Counted from the stretch's first letter, positions 51,962 to 61,116 are shown. The stretch is DNA of 64,000 bases from Mesorhizobium jarvisii (GCF_003601985.1 NZ_QZXA01000006.1:248001-312000); one strand, 5' to 3'. Made by a program: numbers and translations. Notes: generated from the letters alone by a model not told the origin.

Positions 51962-52960
51962 ATGAAAAAACGCCGCATCGGCAAGACGGCGCTCGAGGTC
52001 ACCGAAGTCAGCTTCGGCGGCGCCGCGATCGGCGGCCTGTACCGCGCCTGTCCACGCGAGGCGGCGATGGAAACGCTGCAAGGCGCCTGGGACGCGGGCT
52101 TGCGCTATTTCGACACCGCGCCCTTCTATGGTTTCGGCCTTTCGGAACGGCGCTTTGGCGATTTCCTGCGCTACAAGCCGCGTGATTCCTACGTGCTGTC
52201 CACCAAGGTCGGACGCCTGTTCCGCCCGGTGCCTGAAGACCAGGTGCCCGATCACTCCTATGTCGATCCGCTGCCCTTCGCGCTCGACTACGATTATTCC
52301 TATGACGGCATCATGCGGTCGGTCGACTTCAGCTATGCGCGGCTTGGGCTGAACAAGATCGATATCCTGTATGTGCACGACATTGGCGCCTACACGCATG
52401 GCGTCGAGAAGAACAAGCTGCACTTTCGCCAGTTGATGGATGGCGGGCTTAAGGCGCTCGAGGAGTTGAAGCGGGCCGGCACGATTTCCGCCTACGGTCT
52501 CGGCGTCAACGAAGTCCAGATCTGCCTCGACGTGATGCGCCAGGCCCCACTCGACTGCATCCTGCTCGCCAGCCGCTATTCCTTGCTCGACCGCAGCGCC
52601 GAAGCCGAACTGCTGCCGCTGTGCCGGGAGCAGCAGACATCGCTGGTGATCGGCGGCGTGTTCAACTCCGGCATATTGGCGACCGGGCCGGTGCAAGGAG
52701 CGCATTTCGATTACCAGCCCGCCGGCCGCGATATACTCGATCGGGTCGACGCCATGGAAAAGATCGCCGGCGAAGGCGGTTACCCGCTGGCCGCTGCTGC
52801 CTTTCAGTTTCCCCTGCACGAGCCGACGGTCGCCACCGTGCTGACCGGCACCGCCAAACTGGCAAACCTGACACGCAACCTCGAACTGCTCGACACCGAC
52901 GTGCCAGGGACGGAATACGCCAAATATCGTCCCTACACGGTGGTGCAGAGCCTGGCGTGA
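51962..52960 (+). CDS. Aldo/keto reductase, D-threo-aldose (L-fucose)-dehydrogenase-like
   Basis: 332 residues, TIM-barrel reductase. The start MKKRRIGKTALEVTEVSFGGAAIGG and the FDTAPFYGFGLSERR tetrad region with KVGRLF are close to L-fucose/D-threo-aldose dehydrogenases. VHDIGAYTHG carries the active-site His. Oxidises an aldose to the aldonolactone, feeding the dehydratase gene 62 bp upstream. Function inferred from family and context. Confidence 0.85.
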   Translation: MKKRRIGKTALEVTEVSFGGAAIGGLYRACPREAAMETLQGAWDAGLRYFDTAPFYGFGLSERRFGDFLRYKPRDSYVLSTKVGRLFRPVPEDQVPDHSYVDPLPFALDYDYSYDGIMRSVDFSYARLGLNKIDILYVHDIGAYTHGVEKNKLHFRQLMDGGLKALEELKRAGTISAYGLGVNEVQICLDVMRQAPLDCILLASRYSLLDRSAEAELLPLCREQQTSLVIGGVFNSGILATGPVQGAHFDYQPAGRDILDRVDAMEKIAGEGGYPLAAAAFQFPLHEPTVATVLTGTAKLANLTRNLELLDTDVPGTEYAKYRPYTVVQSLA

Positions 52961-53050
52961 AACCGGCGTCCACCAGCCTTGACGGGAGAGGCTCGACTTC
53001 ACAAACGCGCGACTCCACAGAAAGAATGAACGTTCCATATTGACTAATGA

Positions 53051-53068
53051 ATGGAATTAATATTCCAT
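53051..53068. promoter_or_regulatory. Inverted repeat ATGGAAT-TAAT-ATTCCAT upstream of ribose-type ABC operon
   Basis: Perfect seven-base arms and a four-base spacer, preceded by GAACGTTCCAT and TTGACT. It lies about 220 bp before the binding-protein gene in a 330 bp intergenic region (52961–53290), which otherwise shows no gene. A probable operator; the regulator is unknown. Confidence 0.5.
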
Positions 53069-53189
53069 GTATTAACGAAACGGGAGCGTTCGGCTGCGTC
53101 CAGGGAGGAGCGGCGCGTGAATGTGTCAGTGCCTGAGATGGGGATCAGGTGCGAAACACCGCTTGCATCGTCCAGATCGATGCACTATC

Positions 53190-53220
53190 AAAACAGCGTA
53201 AATGTTTTTTATTGATAAAG
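53190..53220 (+). promoter_or_regulatory. Motif shared with the uxaA-type promoter
   Basis: AAAACA at 53190–53195 and TGTTTTTT-N3-GATAAA at 53203–53219. The same TGTTTTTT-N3-GATAAA arrangement occurs at 50313–50329 before the dehydratase gene. A common regulator, probably the GntR-type protein, is suggested. Confidence 0.45.
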
Positions 53221-53290
53221 TTCTGTTTGGGCCACGCCTATCCGAACGGAGCTTCCGTAACGTTCACCGGGCGACTTAGGGAGGAATCCT

Positions 53291-54286
53291 ATGAAATTCG
53301 TGACCAGCATTCTCAACCGCCGCGCCGTCATGGCCCTGGCAGCAGCGTCGATGCTCGCCGGCGTCATGCACTCGGCGCCGGTTTCGGCGGCGGATGTGAC
53401 TATTCCGATCATCGTCAAGGACACCACGTCCTTCTACTGGCAGATCGTGCTCGCTGGCGCCCGCAAGGCCGGCAAGGATCTCGGCGTCAACGTGCCGGAA
53501 CTCGGCGCCCAGGCTGAAACCGACGTGAACGGCCAGATCTCCATCCTCGAGAACGCCGTCGCCGGCAACCCGGCCGCCGTCGTCATCGCGCCGACCGAAG
53601 CCAAGGCGCTCGGCAAGCCGATCGACGAGGCAGCGGCCAAGGTCAAGGTCATCGGCATCGACTCCGGCGCCGACTCCAAGGCCTTCACCTCGTTCCTGAC
53701 CACCGACAACGTCCAGGGCGGCCGCGTCGCCGCGGACGGTCTTGCAGCAGCCATCGGTGCGGCCAATGGCGGCAAGGTCGAAGGCAAGGTTGCCCTGATC
53801 ACCGCACTGCCTGGCGCCGGCTCGCTCGAGCAGCGCGCCCAGGGCTTCAAGGAACAGCTCAAGGCCAAGTATCCCGGCCTCGAACTGATCGCCGACAAAT
53901 ATGCCGACGGTCAGGCCACCACCGGCCTCAACATCGCGACCGACCTGATCACCGCCAATCCGGATCTGAAGGGCATCTTCGCCTCCAACCTGATCATGGC
54001 GCAGGGCGTCGGCCAGGCGATCGCCGAGAACAAGCTTGCCGGCAAGGTCGGCCTGATCGGCTTCGACAGCGACGAGAAGCTGATCAAGTTCCTGAATGAC
54101 GGCGTCATTTCCGGCCTCGTCGTCCAGGACCCCTACCGGATGGGCTATGACGGCATCAAGACCGCGCTCGCCGCCTCGAAGGGCGAGAAGGTCGAGGCCA
54201 ATGTCGACACCGGCGCCAACCTCGTCACCAAGGCGAATATGAAAGAACCCAAGATCGACGCGCTGCTCAACCCGAAGCTCAACTGA
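53291..54286 (+). CDS. Ribose-type sugar ABC transporter substrate-binding protein
   Basis: 331 residues, exported (signal about 1–33, ending SAPVSAAD). Periplasmic-binding type-1/4 fold with IPIIVKDTTSFYWQIVLAGARKA and repeated Rossmann-like halves (KVKVIGIDSGADSK). The family binds pentoses, hexoses or their derivatives. It begins a three-gene CUT2 operon and is followed by a strong stem-loop. Confidence 0.92.
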   Translation: MKFVTSILNRRAVMALAAASMLAGVMHSAPVSAADVTIPIIVKDTTSFYWQIVLAGARKAGKDLGVNVPELGAQAETDVNGQISILENAVAGNPAAVVIAPTEAKALGKPIDEAAAKVKVIGIDSGADSKAFTSFLTTDNVQGGRVAADGLAAAIGAANGGKVEGKVALITALPGAGSLEQRAQGFKEQLKAKYPGLELIADKYADGQATTGLNIATDLITANPDLKGIFASNLIMAQGVGQAIAENKLAGKVGLIGFDSDEKLIKFLNDGVISGLVVQDPYRMGYDGIKTALAASKGEKVEANVDTGANLVTKANMKEPKIDALLNPKLN

Positions 54287-54306
54287 GCCTTAGGCGCAAC
54301 CGCACA

Positions 54307-54333
54307 GTTTCCGGGGCCTCGCGCCCCGGAAAC
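54307..54333. other. Intercistronic stem-loop after the binding-protein gene
   Basis: Eleven-base perfect arms (54307–54317, 54323–54333) and a five-base loop. No T-run follows, so it is more likely an mRNA-stabilising or attenuating structure that favours excess binding protein than a full terminator. Confidence 0.65.
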
Positions 54334-54443
54334 GACAGTCATATCGCTTGGAAATCCGCCAGCCTGGGCTAGGTTGCTCTGGATGGCATTTCAAAGCCTC
54401 GCCGCATGCCAAATCGTGAGGCCAATCTGGGAGGAGGATTGTC

Positions 54444-55997
54444 ATGACATCGACGGCGCAAGAGCTGCACCCCGCCCCTGTGCTCGAGCCCGGCAGGACG
54501 ATCCTCGAACTGCGTGGCCTCGAGAAGAAGTATCCGGGCACCCATGCGCTGAAGCCGGTGACGCTGGCCTTCAAGTCGGGCGAAATCCACGCCATCGTCG
54601 GCGAGAACGGTGCCGGCAAATCCACTCTGATCAAGCTTCTGACCGGCGTCATGCCGCGTACCTCCGGCGATGTCATCTGGGAAGGCAAGCCCGCGCCGCT
54701 GGCGACCCCGCATGAGGCGATGGCGCTCGGCATCAACGCCGTGCACCAGGAAGTCGTGCTTTGCCGGCATTTGACGGTTGCCGCCAACATGTTCCTCGGC
54801 GAGGAGAATTCGCGCTTCGGCATCCTGCAGCAGCGCGCCATGGTCAAGGAAGCGCAGAAGATCATCGACGATCTTGGCTTCGATCTGCCGGCGCATGTCG
54901 TGCTCGGCGACCTCACCATCGGCCAGCAGCAGCTGATCGCCGCCGCCCGCGCCACCGTGCGTGGTACCAAATTCCTGATCTTCGACGAGCCGACCGCCTA
55001 CCTCACCCGCAAGGAGGCCGACCAGCTCTTCACCCTGATCCGCCGCCTGAAGTCCGAGGGCGTGACCATCATCTACATCAGCCACCGCATGGAGGAAGTC
55101 TTCGAGCTCGCCGATCGCGTCTCCGTGCTGCGCGACGGCACGCTGGTCGGCACCAGAAACATCGCCGAGACCAACGATGCCGAACTGGTCAAGCTGATGA
55201 TCAACCGCTCGATCGAGCAGGTCTATCACAAGGAGCACTTCACGCCGGGTGCCGCGATCGTGGAAACCAGGAACCTGTCGGGCAAGGGCTTCGAAAATGT
55301 CTCGATGACGGTCCGCGCCGGCGAGATCGTCGGGCTCTACGGGCTGATCGGCGCCGGGCGCAGCGAATTCGTCACCACGCTCTACGGCCGCCATCGCAAA
55401 TCGGCCGGCCAGATCCTGTGGGAAGGCAAGCCGGTCCAGGTCAATTCGGAGCATGACGCGATCAAGCTCGGCATGGCGCTGGCGCCGGAAAGCCGCCGCG
55501 ACCAGGGCCTTTGCCTCAATTTGCCGGTCGGCCTCAATCTCAACCTGCCGATCTACAAGCGCATCTCCAAAAACATGTTGATCTCCGGCGCGCAGGAGAA
55601 GACCCAGGCCGACCGACAGATCGCCGATCTCCGCATCAAGACGCCGACACGCCACGCGCTGGCCTCCAGCCTGTCGGGCGGCAATCAGCAGAAGATCGTC
55701 ATCGGCAAATGGCTGGCGCATGGCGCCAAGCTGTTCATCTTCGACGAGCCGACAGTCGGCGTCGATGTCGGCACCAAGGCCGAGATCTACCGGCTGTTCG
55801 GCGCGCTCTTGTCGAAGGGCGCCGGCATCATCCTGATCTCGTCCTATCTGCCGGAAGTCTATGAGCTGGCCGACACGCTGCATGTGTTCCGCCGCGGCAA
55901 GCTGGTGGCGACACACGGATTCCGCACCGCCGATCACGAGGAAATTCTCACACAGGCGCTCGCCGAGAAACAAGAAAAGCTGGGAGGAAAGATATGA
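54444..55997 (+). CDS. Ribose-type sugar ABC ATP-binding protein (RbsA-like, two nucleotide-binding domains)
   Basis: 517 residues. Two ABC domains in tandem. The first has Walker A GENGAGKST, LTIGQQQLIAAARA and Walker B FLIFDEPTAYL. The second has a degenerate Walker A (GLIGAGRSE), signature SGGNQQKIVIGKWL and FIFDEPTVGVDVG. This asymmetry is normal for CUT2 ATPases. The stop overlaps the permease ATG. Confidence 0.94.
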   Translation: MTSTAQELHPAPVLEPGRTILELRGLEKKYPGTHALKPVTLAFKSGEIHAIVGENGAGKSTLIKLLTGVMPRTSGDVIWEGKPAPLATPHEAMALGINAVHQEVVLCRHLTVAANMFLGEENSRFGILQQRAMVKEAQKIIDDLGFDLPAHVVLGDLTIGQQQLIAAARATVRGTKFLIFDEPTAYLTRKEADQLFTLIRRLKSEGVTIIYISHRMEEVFELADRVSVLRDGTLVGTRNIAETNDAELVKLMINRSIEQVYHKEHFTPGAAIVETRNLSGKGFENVSMTVRAGEIVGLYGLIGAGRSEFVTTLYGRHRKSAGQILWEGKPVQVNSEHDAIKLGMALAPESRRDQGLCLNLPVGLNLNLPIYKRISKNMLISGAQEKTQADRQIADLRIKTPTRHALASSLSGGNQQKIVIGKWLAHGAKLFIFDEPTVGVDVGTKAEIYRLFGALLSKGAGIILISSYLPEVYELADTLHVFRRGKLVATHGFRTADHEEILTQALAEKQEKLGGKI

Positions 55998-56962
55998 GCA
56001 CCGAGGCGATTCCTGCCGAAAAACCCAAGCGCAATTACAACGCCCTGTTCGGGCTAACGCTGCTGGCGCTGCTGGTGCTGCTCTGGGTCATCCTGTCGCT
56101 GTCGACATCGAGCTTCGCCTCGGCCAACAACATTTCGAACCTTCTACGTCAGGGTTCGATGATCGCCATCCTGGCGGTCGGCCAGACCTTCGTCATCATC
56201 ACCGGCGGCATCGATCTGTCCGTCGGTGCGGTGGTCGGCTTCGCCACCGTCATTGCGGCGATGCTGATCAATGCCGGCATACCAGTCTTCCTTGCCATCC
56301 TGATCACGCTGCTGGTCGGCGTTGCCATCGGCCTGTTCCACGGCTTCGGCATCGTCAAGATGGGCCTGCCGCCCTTCATCATCACGTTGGCGACGCTGAC
56401 CTCGCTGCGCGGCATCGGCCTTCTGATGACCAACGGCAACTCGATCTCCATCAACAATGATGCCTTCCAGGAATTCTCGCGCAACTCCTTCCTCGGCGTG
56501 CCCAATCTGTTCTGGATGGTGATCCTGGTCGGCATCCCGGCCTACATCTTCCTGCATCACAGCCGCTGGGGCCGCTATCTCTTCTCGGTCGGCTCCAACG
56601 CCGAGGCGTCGCGCCTCTCCGGCGTCAATGTCCAGCGCACCATCTACATGGCCTACACGCTGTCGGGCCTGTGCGCGGCCTTTGTCGGCGTGCTCCTGGC
56701 CTCGCGCATCGGCATCGGCAACCCGACCCAGGCCGAGGGCTGGGAACTGCAGGCGATCGCGTCCTCGGTCATCGGCGGCACTTCGCTGTTCGGCGCGGTC
56801 GGCTCGGTGCACGGCCCGCTGCTCGGCGCCTTCATTCTCGCCACCATCAACAACGGCGCCAACTTGCTCAACGTCAACGCCTTCTGGCAGCGCATCATCA
56901 CCGGCGTGCTGATCATCGTCATCGTCTATTTCGACGGTCTGCGCCGCCGCGGCGGCAAGTGA
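55994..56962 (+). CDS. Ribose-type sugar ABC permease (RbsC-like)
   Basis: 322 residues with eight to ten hydrophobic spans. FVIITGGIDLSVGAVVGFAT and the later SRLSGVNVQRTIYMAYTLSG are typical of CUT2 permeases. It overlaps the ATPase stop (ATGA). It completes the binding-protein, ATPase and permease set for one sugar importer. Confidence 0.93.
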   Translation: MSTEAIPAEKPKRNYNALFGLTLLALLVLLWVILSLSTSSFASANNISNLLRQGSMIAILAVGQTFVIITGGIDLSVGAVVGFATVIAAMLINAGIPVFLAILITLLVGVAIGLFHGFGIVKMGLPPFIITLATLTSLRGIGLLMTNGNSISINNDAFQEFSRNSFLGVPNLFWMVILVGIPAYIFLHHSRWGRYLFSVGSNAEASRLSGVNVQRTIYMAYTLSGLCAAFVGVLLASRIGIGNPTQAEGWELQAIASSVIGGTSLFGAVGSVHGPLLGAFILATINNGANLLNVNAFWQRIITGVLIIVIVYFDGLRRRGGK

Positions 56963-57026
56963 CCACTGCTGAAATCGATCTCCGGCCCGGCATGAAGACG
57001 GGTCGCAAACCCAACTGGACTGAAAC

Positions 57027-58043
57027 ATGAAAGCCGTTATCTGCCGCTCGCCCGGGGAGCTCGTCCTGGAAGATCGCCCCGCGCCCGCTGCCCCCCCTGC
57101 CGGCTGGGCACTGGTCGCGGTCAGCCATGTCGGCATCTGCGGCACTGACTACCACATTTTCGAGGGCAAGCACCCGTTCCTCGCCTACCCCCGCATCATG
57201 GGCCATGAAGTCTCCGGCACCGTCATCGAGACTGGCGAGGGCGTCGACCTTGCCATTGGCGAACCGGTCGTCATCAACCCCTACCTCTCCTGCGGCAAGT
57301 GCATCGCCTGCCGGCATGGCAAGCCGAATTGCTGCGTCAAGATCGAGGTGCTCGGCGTCCATCGCGACGGCGCGATGTGCGAACGCATTCTTGTCCCGGC
57401 GCAGAATCTCTATCCGGCCAATGGCCTGTCGCTGGCCGACGCAGCCGCCGTCGAATTCCTGGCCATCGGCGCCCACGCCGTACGTCGCGCCCGCGCCGAT
57501 CCCGGCGCCCGCGCGCTGGTCATCGGCGCCGGCCCGATCGGGCTCGGCAACGCCATCTTCGCCCGGATTGCCGGGCTCAACGTGACGCTGCTCGACATGA
57601 GCAGTGAACGCCTCGCTTTCGCCGAAAACGAACTTGGTTTCAGTATCCTCGACGGCTCGCGCGGAGCGGTGCCGGACCTGGTCAAGGAAGCGACATCAGG
57701 CGAAGGCTTCGACGTGGCCTTCGACGCGACCGGCAACACCCGGTCGGTGCAGTCGGCCTTCGCCCATGTCGCGCATGGCGGCACACTGGTGCTCGTCAGC
57801 GTCGTCAAGGACGACATCGTCTTCTCCGATCCGGAATTCCACAAACGCGAAATGAAGCTGGTCGGCAGCCGCAATGCCTTGCGTGCCGATTTCGATCATG
57901 TCGCGGCCTCGATCGGCAACGGCGCCGTGCCCCTGGCCAAGCTCGTCACCCACCGCACCACGCTTGCCGATACGCCGGGCGATCTCGCCCGCTGGGCGCA
58001 CGAGAAATCCGGCCTGATCAAAGCGGTGATCGAGGTCGCATAG
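57027..58043 (+). CDS. Zinc-dependent alcohol dehydrogenase (sugar-acid/polyol type)
   Basis: 338 residues, zinc MDR. Catalytic-zinc ligands in VGICGTDYHIF and MGHEVSGTV; structural-zinc cysteines in LSCGKCIACRHGKPNCC. Rossmann motif VIGAGPIGLGNAIFA at about residues 167–181. The overall layout resembles L-galactonate 5-dehydrogenase (LgoD/YjjN) and similar polyol or aldonate dehydrogenases. It sits 64 bp after the ABC operon. With the aldose dehydrogenase and UxaA-type enzyme it suggests a sugar-acid pathway, but the substrate is unproven. Confidence 0.86.
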   Translation: MKAVICRSPGELVLEDRPAPAAPPAGWALVAVSHVGICGTDYHIFEGKHPFLAYPRIMGHEVSGTVIETGEGVDLAIGEPVVINPYLSCGKCIACRHGKPNCCVKIEVLGVHRDGAMCERILVPAQNLYPANGLSLADAAAVEFLAIGAHAVRRARADPGARALVIGAGPIGLGNAIFARIAGLNVTLLDMSSERLAFAENELGFSILDGSRGAVPDLVKEATSGEGFDVAFDATGNTRSVQSAFAHVAHGGTLVLVSVVKDDIVFSDPEFHKREMKLVGSRNALRADFDHVAASIGNGAVPLAKLVTHRTTLADTPGDLARWAHEKSGLIKAVIEVA

Positions 58044-58058
58044 TCGGCAGAATCCGGC

Positions 58059-58808
58059 TCACAGCGCCGACAGCTTCAGTTCCACCCGTTCCGCCGGAAA
58101 GCGCGACTCCGAAAACTGGATCGGTCGGCCGTCCGGCGTGATGTTGACGGCCACCGTGACCAGCACGATGGCGCCTGGCTGAAGGTCGAGGTCGGCGAGA
58201 TCGGCCGCATCGGCATGGCGCGCCGACAGCACGGTCGACTGCCTGAGATAATCGTCTATGCCGAAGCGGGCCAGCGATGCGGTGATCGAGCCAGTCTCTG
58301 CCATCGCCTTGTCGATGCCGGCAAAGCGCCTGGCATCGAACCAGCCGGCAGCGCGTGACACAGGCCGTCCATCGGCTTCACCGCGTGTCTCCAATCTGAT
58401 CACCTCGGTCGCCCTGGCCAGTCCAAGACCCTCGGCGACACGCTGACTGGCCGGCTCGACCGATGAGGAAAGCAGCACGATGTGGCGTTCCGAGGTCTGC
58501 CCTTGCAGGCCTGTTGAAAAGCGTGTGCGCGCGCCGATCGGATAGGACAGTCGCTTGCGCGACAGCACGAAGGTGCCACGCCCCTGCTCTGCCCGCAGCA
58601 CTCCTTCCTGCACAAGTGCGGATATGGCGCTGCGCACCGTGTGACGGTTGACGCCATAACGCTCGGCCAACGCCACCTCCGGCGGCAGCGCGGCATTCTC
58701 GGCGAAATCGCCGGTGGCGATCGCCTGCAGGATCCTGTCGGCGATCTGCCGCCACAGCGAGACGCCGCTGCGCCGCTCGATACTGTCGGCTTCCTGTCGC
58801 CCGATCAT
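58059..58808 (-). CDS. phnF: GntR/HutC-family repressor PhnF
   Basis: 249 residues. N-terminal winged helix (ALPPEVALAERYGVNRHTVR, about 40–60) and a C-terminal UTRA sensor domain (about 90–245, ending with SESRFPAERVEL). Divergent from phnG, with a matching inverted-repeat operator between them. Represses the C-P lyase operon in known systems. Confidence 0.92.
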   Translation of the reverse strand: MIGRQEADSIERRSGVSLWRQIADRILQAIATGDFAENAALPPEVALAERYGVNRHTVRSAISALVQEGVLRAEQGRGTFVLSRKRLSYPIGARTRFSTGLQGQTSERHIVLLSSSVEPASQRVAEGLGLARATEVIRLETRGEADGRPVSRAAGWFDARRFAGIDKAMAETGSITASLARFGIDDYLRQSTVLSARHADAADLADLDLQPGAIVLVTVAVNITPDGRPIQFSESRFPAERVELKLSAL

Positions 58809-58832
58809 GAATTGCCCCCGGCCATCTATCCC

Positions 58833-58850
58833 CTGTCATCCACCCGTCAT
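58833..58850 (+). promoter_or_regulatory. Pho box (PhoB site) upstream of phnG
   Basis: CTGTCAT-N4-CCGTCAT, only one base away from the two direct CTGTCAT repeats of the PhoB consensus and with the correct four-base spacing. It indicates induction of the phn operon by phosphate starvation. Confidence 0.75.
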
Positions 58851-58885
58851 GGACTCGCGTTAGGTAATATCTATAATTTGTATAG

Positions 58886-58905
58886 TTGTCTATATCAATA
58901 GACAA
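58886..58905. promoter_or_regulatory. PhnF-type operator upstream of phnG
   Basis: Arms TTGTCTAT and ATAGACAA, perfectly complementary, with an ATCA spacer; an extra TTGTATAG half-site precedes it. It lies 25 bp before the phnG start codon, close to the AGAGGA ribosome site, fitting repression by the divergent PhnF. Confidence 0.7.
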
Positions 58906-58929
58906 ATTTAGCAAAGAGGAATACTGCCG

Positions 58930-59391
58930 ATGCGAGGACAGGAAGCCCGCGACCAGGCCGAGCGCAAGGCCGCCATGGCGACGCTGGCGCAATCGAGTGG
59001 CGACGACATCGTCCGGCTCTGGAACGAAGCTGGCCTGCCTTCGCAGGCCGAGCTGCTGCGCGGCCCCGAGACCGGGCTCGTGACGCTGCGCGGCCGCATC
59101 GGCGGCGGCGGCGCGCCGTTTAATGTCGGCGAGGCGACCGTCACCCGCGCCACCGTCAGGCTGCCGTCCGGACAGGTCGGCCATTGCTACGCGCTTGGCC
59201 GCGACAAGCAGAAGGCGAAGCTCGCGGCAATCGCCGACGCGCTCTGGCAGGACCCTGCCCGCCGGACCGAGGTCGAGACCAGGCTGATCGGGCCTTTGAG
59301 GTCGGCGCTCGCCACTGCCCAGGAAAAACGCCGTGCCGAGACGGCGGCAACGAAGGTGGATTTCTTCACCATGGTTCGCGGAGAAGACTGA
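58930..59391 (+). CDS. phnG: C-P lyase core subunit PhnG
   Basis: 153 residues. Component of the PhnGHIJ complex that attaches phosphonate to ATP-derived ribose. Features GLVTLRGRIGGGGAPFNVGEATVTRA and LPSGQVGHCYALGRDKQKAKLAAIADAL are family hallmarks. Stop and next ATG overlap by one base (TGATG). First gene of the operon. Confidence 0.94.
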   Translation: MRGQEARDQAERKAAMATLAQSSGDDIVRLWNEAGLPSQAELLRGPETGLVTLRGRIGGGGAPFNVGEATVTRATVRLPSGQVGHCYALGRDKQKAKLAAIADALWQDPARRTEVETRLIGPLRSALATAQEKRRAETAATKVDFFTMVRGED

Positions 59392-60002
59392 TGGATATCG
59401 CAGCGCAATCGATCGAGGGCGGCTTTGCCGATCCGGTGTTCAACGCCCAGACGGTGTTTCGCGCGGTCATGGACGCGATGGCGCGGCCGGGCAGCGTGCA
59501 GCCTTTGCCGGCCCTGGCCCGCCCGCCGGCGCCGCTCTCGGCAACTGCCGGCGCCGTGGCACTGGCGCTATGCGACAACGACACGCCGCTCTGGCTCGAC
59601 CCCGCCTTGCACGTCTCCGCCGCGATCGGTTCCTGGCTTGGCTTCCACACCGGCGCGCCGCTCGCCAACACGCCTGCCGACGCGCATTTCGCCTTTGTCG
59701 CCACGCCGGCCGAGATGATGGCGCTCGACGGCTTTGCGCAGGGAACGCAGGACTATCCCGACCGGTCGACCACCCTGATCCTGCAGGTCAGCGACCTCAC
59801 CTCAGGCACTCCGCTGCTGCTGGAAGGGCCTGGCATCGAAACCAGCGCCACGATCGCGCCGGCGCAGATGCCGCGTCATTTCATCGAGCAATGGAAGCAG
59901 AATATCCAGCGCTTTCCGCGCGGCGTCGACATCATCCTCGCCACCGCTGAAGGCATAGCCTGCCTGCCGCGCACCACGCGCATCAAGACGATGGAGGCAT
60001 AG
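59391..60002 (+). CDS. phnH: C-P lyase core subunit PhnH
   Basis: 203 residues. Begins MDIAAQSIEGGFADPVFNAQTVFRAVMDAM, followed by ARPGSVQPL, the start of PhnH proteins. The C-terminal GVDIILATAEGIACLPRTTRI is conserved. Part of the PhnGHIJ complex with phnG before it and phnI after one base. Confidence 0.94.
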   Translation: MDIAAQSIEGGFADPVFNAQTVFRAVMDAMARPGSVQPLPALARPPAPLSATAGAVALALCDNDTPLWLDPALHVSAAIGSWLGFHTGAPLANTPADAHFAFVATPAEMMALDGFAQGTQDYPDRSTTLILQVSDLTSGTPLLLEGPGIETSATIAPAQMPRHFIEQWKQNIQRFPRGVDIILATAEGIACLPRTTRIKTMEA

Positions 60003-60003
60003 G

Positions 60004-61116
60004 ATGTATGTCGCGGTAAAAGGCGGCGAAGCCGCTATTCGTAACGCCCACAGCCTGCTCGCCGATCGCCGGCGCGGCGACCGTTCGGTGCCGGCCCTGC
60101 GCCTCGACCAGATCGTCGAGCAGCTGGCGCTCGGCGTCGACCGGGTGATGAGCGAAGGCTCGCTCTACGACCTGGAGCTCGCCGCACTCGCCATCGTCCA
60201 GGCGCGCGGCGACATGATTGAGGCGATCTTCCTGGTGCGCGCCTATCGCACCACGCTGCCCCGCTTCGGCTACAGCAACCCGATCGACACCGGCGCCATG
60301 CTGGTCGAGCGGCGCGTCTCGGCAACCTACAAGGACCTGCCCGGCGGCCAGTTGCTCGGCCCGACCTTCGACTACACGCACCGGCTGCTCGACCCCGAGC
60401 TTGCCGCTGGCGCCAACGTCGCCGCACCCTTGCGGCGCGAGACGGAAGCGCAGGCCATGCCGCGCGTCTCGGCGATCCTCGCCCGCGAAGGCCTGATCGA
60501 ACCGGATGGCGAGATGCCGCAGGACCATGTGCCCGGCGACATCACCCGCGAGCCGCTGGAATTCCCGATGGCGCGCGACATCCGCCTGCAGGCGCTGTCG
60601 CGTGGCGATGAGGGTTTTCTCCTGGCGCTCGGCTATTCAACCCAGCGCGGCTATGCCCGCAACCATCCCTTTGTCGGCGAAATCCGCATTGGCGAGGTCG
60701 AGCTGGAACTCGATGTCCCCGAACTGCCCTTCGCAGCCCCCCTCGGCACGGTGCGGGTCACCGAATGCCAGATGGTCAACCAGTTCAAGGGCTCGGCCAA
60801 GGCGCCGCCGCAGTTCACCCGCGGCTACGGCCTGGTCTTTGGCCAGAGCGAGCGTAAGGCGATGGCCATGGCGCTCTGCGACCGCGCGCTGCGCGCCTCC
60901 GAGCTTGGCGAGGACATCATCGCCGCCGCCCAGGACGAGGAATTCGTCATCTCGCATTCCGACAATGTCCAGGCGACCGGCTTCGTCGAGCATCTGAAGC
61001 TGCCGCACTATGTCGACTTCCAGGCCGAGTTGGACCTCGTGCGCCGCATGCGCGCCGAATATGAGGCCCGTAAGAACCCCGCCAAGGTCGACGAAAAGCG
61101 GGAGGCCGCGGAATGA
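60004..61116 (+). CDS. phnI: C-P lyase core subunit PhnI
   Basis: 370 residues. Nucleosidase-like subunit that, with PhnG and PhnH, forms the ribose-phosphonate triphosphate. Conserved blocks MYVAVKGGEAAIRNAHSLL, GFLLALGYSTQRGYARNHPF and FVISHSDNVQATGFVEHLKLPHYVDFQAELDLVRR. Its stop overlaps the fosX start. Confidence 0.94.
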   Translation: MYVAVKGGEAAIRNAHSLLADRRRGDRSVPALRLDQIVEQLALGVDRVMSEGSLYDLELAALAIVQARGDMIEAIFLVRAYRTTLPRFGYSNPIDTGAMLVERRVSATYKDLPGGQLLGPTFDYTHRLLDPELAAGANVAAPLRRETEAQAMPRVSAILAREGLIEPDGEMPQDHVPGDITREPLEFPMARDIRLQALSRGDEGFLLALGYSTQRGYARNHPFVGEIRIGEVELELDVPELPFAAPLGTVRVTECQMVNQFKGSAKAPPQFTRGYGLVFGQSERKAMAMALCDRALRASELGEDIIAAAQDEEFVISHSDNVQATGFVEHLKLPHYVDFQAELDLVRRMRAEYEARKNPAKVDEKREAAE

